This document shows positions 42,486 through 48,281 of a stretch of DNA of 48,281 bases, piece by piece. Position 1 is the first letter of the stretch. Every line of letters begins with the position of its first letter. A program made the position numbers and the translations under genes. The DNA is from Priapulus caudatus (Eukaryota; Priapulida; Priapulimorpha; Priapulimorphida; Priapulidae): contig NW_014577065.1 of assembly GCF_000485595.1 (NCBI RefSeq), positions 575,150-623,430 of the forward strand, written 5' to 3'. The notes beneath the pieces were generated by a model that was given only the letters and a program-made list of their open reading frames with translations, did not search any database and was not told the origin of the DNA.

Positions 42486-43139
42486 CTGAAATAAGGCCAA
42501 AAGCAACCGATACGGGGCGATGATGGTATAAGATACCTCCACAGTTACTCGCCCGCAGTTCAGCTGCATAGTCACGCCGTATGATGGGCTCCGAATTCTA
42601 GCGCCCGCTGGTTATACCCAATACTTACAAATAATAACGTAAAAAACATAAAATGAACGTATAAAAACGTATAAAATAAACGTACAAAGCGTGCCGTGTT
42701 TAACAATACTATTCGCGCCAACCGCAACAGCCTAGTATAACTCTGCTTTTCGAATATATCGGATCATGCAACAATCTCTAAATGAAGTTGGCTAATATAT
42801 CCCGCGAGTCTTAAGCATAATACTCGCGTGCATTGCATAGATTGACAATAAAGCATCGCGTTAGAACTAGTTTACATGTCCACGCGATTCGCTCGCGCGC
42901 CACGAAATGAAGCCATTTCACTGTTTACCTAACCGCCAAGGCGGAGGTTTCGTAGCGAGTGCCGAGCATTGTCGATCAGACACCGCTCATATCATCATCA
43001 TTTTGTAGTCGCCCGTTCGTATTTACCGAAAACGTTAGTTGACCCGTTCCGTGACCAATCTGCCGTCATCGATGACGTCTCAATCCATCCGCTAACGTCG
43101 AACGTGCGCGCGCGGTATTCTCCACGTATAGCATGTCGC
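42486..43139. other. Intergenic or 5' region, no exon recognised
   Basis: Unique, becoming CpG-rich from about 42880. It could hold upstream exons or the promoter of the PRDM14-like gene, but no motif supports this. Confidence 0.35.
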
Positions 43140-43875
43140 TCTGCCCAGTGCTGCGTGCGCGTCGGTCGTGCGGTCGGCGTGAGTGCGTGCGTGAGTGCGT
43201 GCTCGGTGCAGCGTTCGTAAGTGCGGTCTCGTCGTCGCGGCGTTCTGTGCCTTCGTGCGTGGCGTCGTGCTGCGTGCTGCCCCGTCCGGTGCGGCGTGCA
43301 GTCTACGGTCTGTGCTCGTGCCGTGCGGTCCTGCATTCGTGCGGCGTAGCGTCGGTGCGGTCGTGCTGTGGGCTTCTGTCGGGCGTCGTGCGTGCTTCGT
43401 GCGGTCATGCCTGCTGTCGGCGGTCGTGCGTCGTGCGCTGCGTCGCGTGCTGCGTGCGGCGCGTTGCGGTCGTGCGTGATCGTGAATGAGTGCGGTGCGC
43501 GTGCGCTGTGCGTTCGGCGCTTGCTGCGTGCCCGTGCGCGTGCGTGATGGCGGTCGTGCGTGCGTGTCTGTGCGTCTTGCGTGGTTGCTGCGTCGTGCTG
43601 TGCGCGTGCGTTGTGCGTCGATGCTGCGGTCGTGCGTGCGGCCGTGCGTGCCGGTCGTGCTGCGTCTGCGTCGTGCGTGCGGTCGTGCGCGTGCCGTGCG
43701 GCGGCGTCGTGTGCGGTCGTGCGGCGTGCCGTCGTGGGTCGGCGTCTGCGTCTGCGGTCGTGCGTCGTGTCCGTCGTGCCGTCGTGCGGTTCGCGTAAGT
43801 TTCGTCGTCTTGCGGTCGTTGGGTCGTGCGTTCGTAACTGCGTGCTCCGCGCGCGCGCGCGTCGTGCACTGCTCA
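43140..43875. repeat. GC-rich CGTGC/GTCGTGCG satellite
   Basis: About 735 bases of degenerate repeats of GTGCG, GTCGTGCG and GCGGTCGTGC with very dense CpG. Both strands are open for hundreds of codons (Arg/Ala/Thr/His on minus, Val/Arg/Cys/Ala on plus), purely from composition. Confidence 0.85.
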
Positions 43876-44044
43876 CGTAAGCTGGACCAGCATCCATAAT
43901 GCTAATGCTAGCCGCGTGTAATACTGCCATACGTCTGCAATCAATGCAGGCTTCATTGTACACATAGCGATCGCTTATCATTGCCTTGCTTTTTCTAACG
44001 CAGTGACTTGCTTGGCTCCTAACCTTTTAACTCCAATTATTCAA
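43876..44044. other. Short unique spacer
   Basis: Unique sequence between the CGTGC satellite and the CT tract; nothing recognised. Confidence 0.4.
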
Positions 44045-44220
44045 ATGTCTGTTCTCTCCTTCTCCTTCATCTTCTCTCTCTCTACTCTCTGCTCCTCTCT
44101 CTCTCTGCTCTCGTCTCATCTCCTCTCTCCTCATCTCTCTCTCCTCTTCTTCACGCTGCTCCCGCTCTTTCTGCATTCCCCTTCTCTTCTCTCTCTCTCT
44201 CTCTCTCTTCACCCTCTCTC
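44045..44220. repeat. CT-rich tract
   Basis: CTCTCT-based, with CTGCTC and TTCTTC interruptions; mirrored in composition by the GA tract 110 bp away. Confidence 0.9.
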
Positions 44221-44329
44221 ATTGTTGGAGTCTTTTGGACGAGTTAATAGATGCAACAGAGAGAGGGGGAGAAAGGATTACAAAGAAATGGGCGATCGCC
44301 CGTGAATGATAACAAGAGCGAATGAGAGC

Positions 44330-44330
<1 letters not shown>

Positions 44331-44425
<95 letters not shown>

Positions 44426-44430
44426 CCGAG
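44331..44430. repeat. (GA)n microsatellite
   Basis: About 40 nearly uninterrupted GA units, then GCGAGAGAGAGACC. Confidence 0.95.
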
Positions 44431-44880
44431 AATGAGACGAGAGAAAAATACCAAGTTGAGCAGAATATAGAACAAGCCTAATTCAGGTATTATTTTCTTA
44501 CGATAAAACGCGATCGACTAGCGTATTTATAACACAAAACCGCAGTAGGGAAGTAAGGCGGTTCCAATATCACAGCTCTGAGCAATAAATTATCCAGTTA
44601 TTCAACGTACACACGTACGCACATGTCTACGACTCATCATAGAAATAGAAATCATGTTTAATTACGACTCCAGATCCAAATCTTTGCTGAGCATCCGATC
44701 CCTGGTGTCTATCACATATCGTATATATAAATATATATATATATATCATTGGCATGCATGAGGGCGTTAGCGGCATCTAATAAATGTACAAAGACAAGAA
44801 TCTAATATTGTGGTTTGAAAACTCCGCAAAACGTGAGATACGGTGGCGGCGATGTACATACTACCGTTCAGGCACACGTG
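44431..44880. other. Intergenic, nothing recognised
   Basis: AT-rich, unique; a short (TA)n lies at 44719-44745. Confidence 0.4.
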
Positions 44881-45105
44881 GGAGCACACAAACACGTGCA
44901 CGCTACACCCCCCCCCGCCCCACACAGCACACACACACCCGCAGAACTTCAGATACACACACACCACCACACACACACACAACACACACAACACACCTAC
45001 ACACACACACACACACACATACACACACACACACACACACACCACACACACAACACACCACACACACACACACACACACAATACACGCACGCCGTACGGC
45101 ACGCA
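44881..45105. repeat. (CA)n satellite
   Basis: Degenerate CA array with CACC and CAACA variants, ending in ACGC units. Confidence 0.95.
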
Positions 45106-45479
45106 CGCACCACGCTGTGGACTCGTCCTTAAGTTGCTTATAAGTTTCTTAATAATACAGGATGCGCGTGCGTTGAGTGAAATAACGGCATTCCTGTCGC
45201 GAAAAATGACAGCGTAATAGCGCCCATAAGTTAAACAGTATCGAACGCAAATATTCACGGCATTAACGACGAAACAACGACAGATGTTTTCAAGCGCGAC
45301 TCCCGCATCACACGCGATCTCGTTTGGCATCGTTTTTCATTCTCTCTCCCACATCCCACGCTCTTTCCTCCTCTCTCTGCTTCTGCCTGCATGCATCAAT
45401 ACTCCTCCACTTTTATTGTAATCTAATGTTTAACAAACATTTCAGCCTAAAACAGGAGCCCGGCGAAAAATGGCCCCGA
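45106..45479. other. Intergenic, nothing recognised
   Basis: Unique sequence with a CT-rich patch at 45338-45390. No gene seen. Confidence 0.4.
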
Positions 45480-46240
45480 CGGAAGCGAGTAGTCAGTGCC
45501 TGCCCGTCGTCTGCCGTCTCTCATGGCTGGCTTGCGCTGTCCTGCCTGCCTGTCTTCCTGTCTCACTGCCTGCTTCCGCCCTCCCTCACTGCTGCCTGTC
45601 TGCTTGCCTATCTGCCTGCCTTCTGACTGTCTCCTTTCTGCTCGCCTCTGTCTGTTTGTATCCACGCCTGGCCTTGCCTTCTATCTGCCGTGCGCCTGCC
45701 TACCTCCGCTGGCTGCCTGCCTGTCTGCCGCCACCATCCTGCCTGACGCCGCTGTCTGCGCTGCCGATTGCTGCTCTTGCCTGCGTGACTGCCTCCTGCC
45801 TGCTACCCTCTGCCTGTCTGTATGCGCTAACCGCCTACTGCTGCCTGCCTGCCCTGCCTCCATGTCTCGATCCCATGCTCGTCTCTGTATGCCAGCTGCC
45901 TGGCTGTTTGCCGCATGTCGCTCCTGCTGGCTGTCCTGGCCCTTACTTCCTCCTGCTGTCCTACCCTCTCCTGCCTCCTTCCTTCATGTCTACTGTCGCT
46001 GCCTGCTGCCTTCTGCCCCTGCATTCTTCGCCCTGTCTACCTGCCTCCTGCCTCCTACCTCTTGCCTGCTGTCTGTCTGTTCTGCCTCCTACTGTGTCCT
46101 GTGTGGCTGTCTGTCTGTCTATCTGTCTGTCTGTCTGCCTGCCTGCCTTCCCGTCTGTCTGCCTGCCTGTCTGCCTGTTTGCCTGCCTGCCTGTCTGCCT
46201 GCCTGCCTGTCTGTCTGCCTGCCTGCTTGCCTGCCATGAT
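45480..46240. repeat. (CTGC/CTGT)n-derived satellite, 760 bp
   Basis: A degenerate tetranucleotide array of CTGCCTGY units, purest at 46105-46235. It leaves long Cys/Leu/Pro frames on plus and Arg/Gln/Gly frames on minus, which are artefacts. Confidence 0.92.
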
Positions 46241-47308
46241 TCGCTCATGCAGGCAGCGCGCGTCTCGTGCGGGTGTACATGTCCAGCTGCGTTGTATTGC
46301 CGATAGGTGCCTCGCCATGTCCGCCATGCAAAGGCTCTGCGTGCTTTTTACTTTGCGTTATTTCGAGAAAAATACTTTCCCGTCTTCGTTTTCACGCCGT
46401 CGACTATTTCTCGCGATCGTTTTCTGCCTATATTTAACCAGCCGGTGCTATATTTGCCGGTGGAATGCAGTTTTTCAACTACTCTGTGTTGTTTTTCGCA
46501 TCACACTCTGATCGTTCTAAAGATATCCGATGGCGGCGCTACACACATTTCGCGGAGCGATTTTTCTGGCATGTTGTCAGCATGAGTGCATTTTTACTCG
46601 CGTTTGCAACCGTAATAAAATCCGGGAAGCCATCGCCGTGGCCATACCACGGCACGGCACGCACGACGACGCGTAGTGAAAAATGCCTCGGCTTACTATA
46701 ATTTTATACGCCGTGCAAAAACCAATGAACTGCGTTTATATTTAGACGCTGAATGGTGACTATAAATTACTTTGATACGCTAGTTTTTACGCGGTGCGGT
46801 GCCCATTCAGAAACAGCTGTCGTCACCATGAGCAGTACGGGCACGCTGTTCAAGCTTGCGTGGTTTTACCTTACAACGTATAGTATAGTATTTTATAACA
46901 TAAACTAATAAAATTGATCAAACAAATATGCTGAAAAGAACATAGGCTGTTATCGTTGTTGTTATTATTGCGTTTTGCGGTTAAATGTGCGTGAGAGAGA
47001 GAGAGTGTGTGTCGAAAGCGTGCATGAATACGAAATAATAGTTTCGCCCTGTTATTTATAGTGTTGAACAAATGTGGCGATCGTGCACCATACGGTGTCG
47101 CGTAACACAATTCTCTCATTGTACGAGAAAACGTCTGAAGCTAGACTACTGTGCCACAAATAGCGAACGAGATACAGTGTTCGCCTTCGTAGCAGTAAAG
47201 ATACACCCTCTCCCCAAATTCGGTGTTGTATGAGTACATCCCTGTATTTGTCGCGTCGTACATCGCTGCTGGGCGACACCAACCAATACACCCGCGACAC
47301 AACCGAAT
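46241..47308. other. Intergenic, no gene recognised
   Basis: Unique, CpG-moderate sequence with a short GA run at 46993-47007. No domain or splice-bounded frame was recognised. Confidence 0.4.
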
Positions 47309-47730
47309 AGCACCAACACCCAACACACTACACACACACACATCACCACACACACAACACAGCACACACATACCACACACACAGCACACACACACACCAC
47401 ACACACACACACACAGCACAACACACATCAGCACAGCACACACACACATCACACACTCACACAACACAGCACACACACACACACACACACACCACACGAC
47501 ACACACAGTCACACACACACACACACACACCCACACACACACACACAACACACAATACACACACGCAGACAACACAGCACACACACACACACGACACACA
47601 CACCACACACACACATACACACACACACCATACACCGCACCACGCGATACAGCTACGGCATCGCACGCAGCAGGCCGCACGCGCGCGCGACACAACACTA
47701 CACAGCACACCACACACACACACACAGCGC
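47309..47730. repeat. (CA)n satellite
   Basis: About 420 bases of CA repeats interrupted by CACAGCACA, CATCA and CGACACA. Frames through it are composition artefacts. Confidence 0.95.
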
Positions 47731-48281
47731 GGCTCACATGCACCTCACAGACGCACGCAGACGCAGCCCACGCGCAACACACGCGCGCACACAGCGAGAA
47801 CGATGTGTCGAGAATGGTGAAATGTTGTGGCAGGCTCCTCTCGCCGAACCATATTCTCCTCTGTCCCCCCCTTCTCTCGCGCAAGCGAAATCCTCTCCCG
47901 CTGGATAATAGCACCCGCGCATCCCATCCCAACACACCACCAGCTTCCAAGCGCGCGGAGCCGCCGCAATCAACTAAGTTCGTGACACCATAATCAGCGG
48001 AACCGGGCTGCGCGCAATCGCGTTCCATTACGCGCGTAAGTAGTAAAAATGCTCCCTACGTAACCGCATTCGCGAGTAGATAACAAGTTGCCCCCTTCGC
48101 CGAATTCGTGGCAGGGCGCCCGGAGATTAGACGCGGGAGCCCAGGGGGTCAGCCTAGCTGGAAAGGAAACCATTTTTCAATGCATATAAGCAATGATTCG
48201 TGTACATACCCGATGTAAGGAAATGTAAGTCTGGCAGGCATGCGCGTGTGGCGTGTGGTCAGTGGGTCATTTGAAAGGCAA
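47731..48281. other. Terminal intergenic stretch, nothing recognised
   Basis: Unique CpG-rich sequence to the window edge; upstream exons or promoter of the PRDM14-like gene might lie here or beyond. Confidence 0.35.

Noticed and set aside
42998-43981. A 327-codon open frame on the minus strand rich in Arg, Ala, Thr and His
   Set aside because: It lies almost wholly in the CGTGC satellite, all frames of which are open; there is no domain and no sensible flanking splice sites.
45470-46306. A 278-codon Cys/Leu/Pro frame resembling a cysteine-rich protein
   Set aside because: Translation of a CTGC/CTGT tetranucleotide array; overlapping frames on both strands are equally open.
47141-48028. A 295-codon minus-strand frame with Val/Cys repeats
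   Set aside because: Most of it is the CA satellite; the ends show no family motif or PRDM sequence.

Overview
The window is invertebrate animal (metazoan) nuclear DNA. It has spliced genes with GT-AG introns up to 7.4 kb, very heavy microsatellite content and dense remnants of metazoan mobile elements (a non-LTR LINE, a Penelope-like element with a hammerhead ribozyme, Helitron-type ends, MITEs and foldback elements). I cannot name the species. The repeat mix is typical of marine invertebrates, but that is only an impression.

Two host genes are recognisable, both on the minus strand. A rhodopsin-family (class A) seven-transmembrane receptor lies at 6212-5200. It has no visible intron and is broken by one frame change in intracellular loop 3; a decayed copy of its TM3-TM4 part sits at 4195-4031. 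The second gene is a PRDM-family zinc-finger gene, best matched to PRDM14, running from about 41108 down to a stop codon at 27222-27220. Five exons are phase-consistent and well supported: PR/SET domain at 40162-40080 and 37560-37326, linker plus first finger at 35963-35527, fingers 2-3 at 28126-27960, last finger and C-terminus at 27358-27220. A 29-bp exon at 41108-41080 is probable. More 5' exons must exist and were not found with confidence.

Layout. 1-3641: half of a >3.6 kb hairpin-forming inverted repeat with a tetranucleotide microsatellite at its apex. 3671-4670: AACTT-rich direct repeats enclosing the receptor fragment. 5200-6212: receptor gene. 7380-7677: AT-rich satellite. 8130-11080: decayed LINE on the minus strand. 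11.1-16.4 kb: AT-rich intergenic DNA, two micro-palindrome insertions and a 1.3 kb TG/TA/CG compound satellite. 16.4-19.5 kb: two Helitron-type 3' ends, a TCTA satellite and a Penelope-like endonuclease with a hammerhead ribozyme. 19.9-22.3 kb: structured tandem repeat and a nested inverted-repeat element. 23.7-24.7 kb: C-rich and GA tracts. 27.2-41.1 kb: the PRDM14-like gene with a foldback element in its largest intron. 41.1-48.3 kb: simple-sequence tracts.

The most unusual signal is a set of very short palindromic insertions (20, 34, 71 and 84 bp) with ends CARGAG...CTCYTG. Several are flanked by 7-bp direct repeats, and a 248-bp MITE in the same neighbourhood shares their terminal sequence. 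They look like a transposon family reduced to almost nothing but its two ends.
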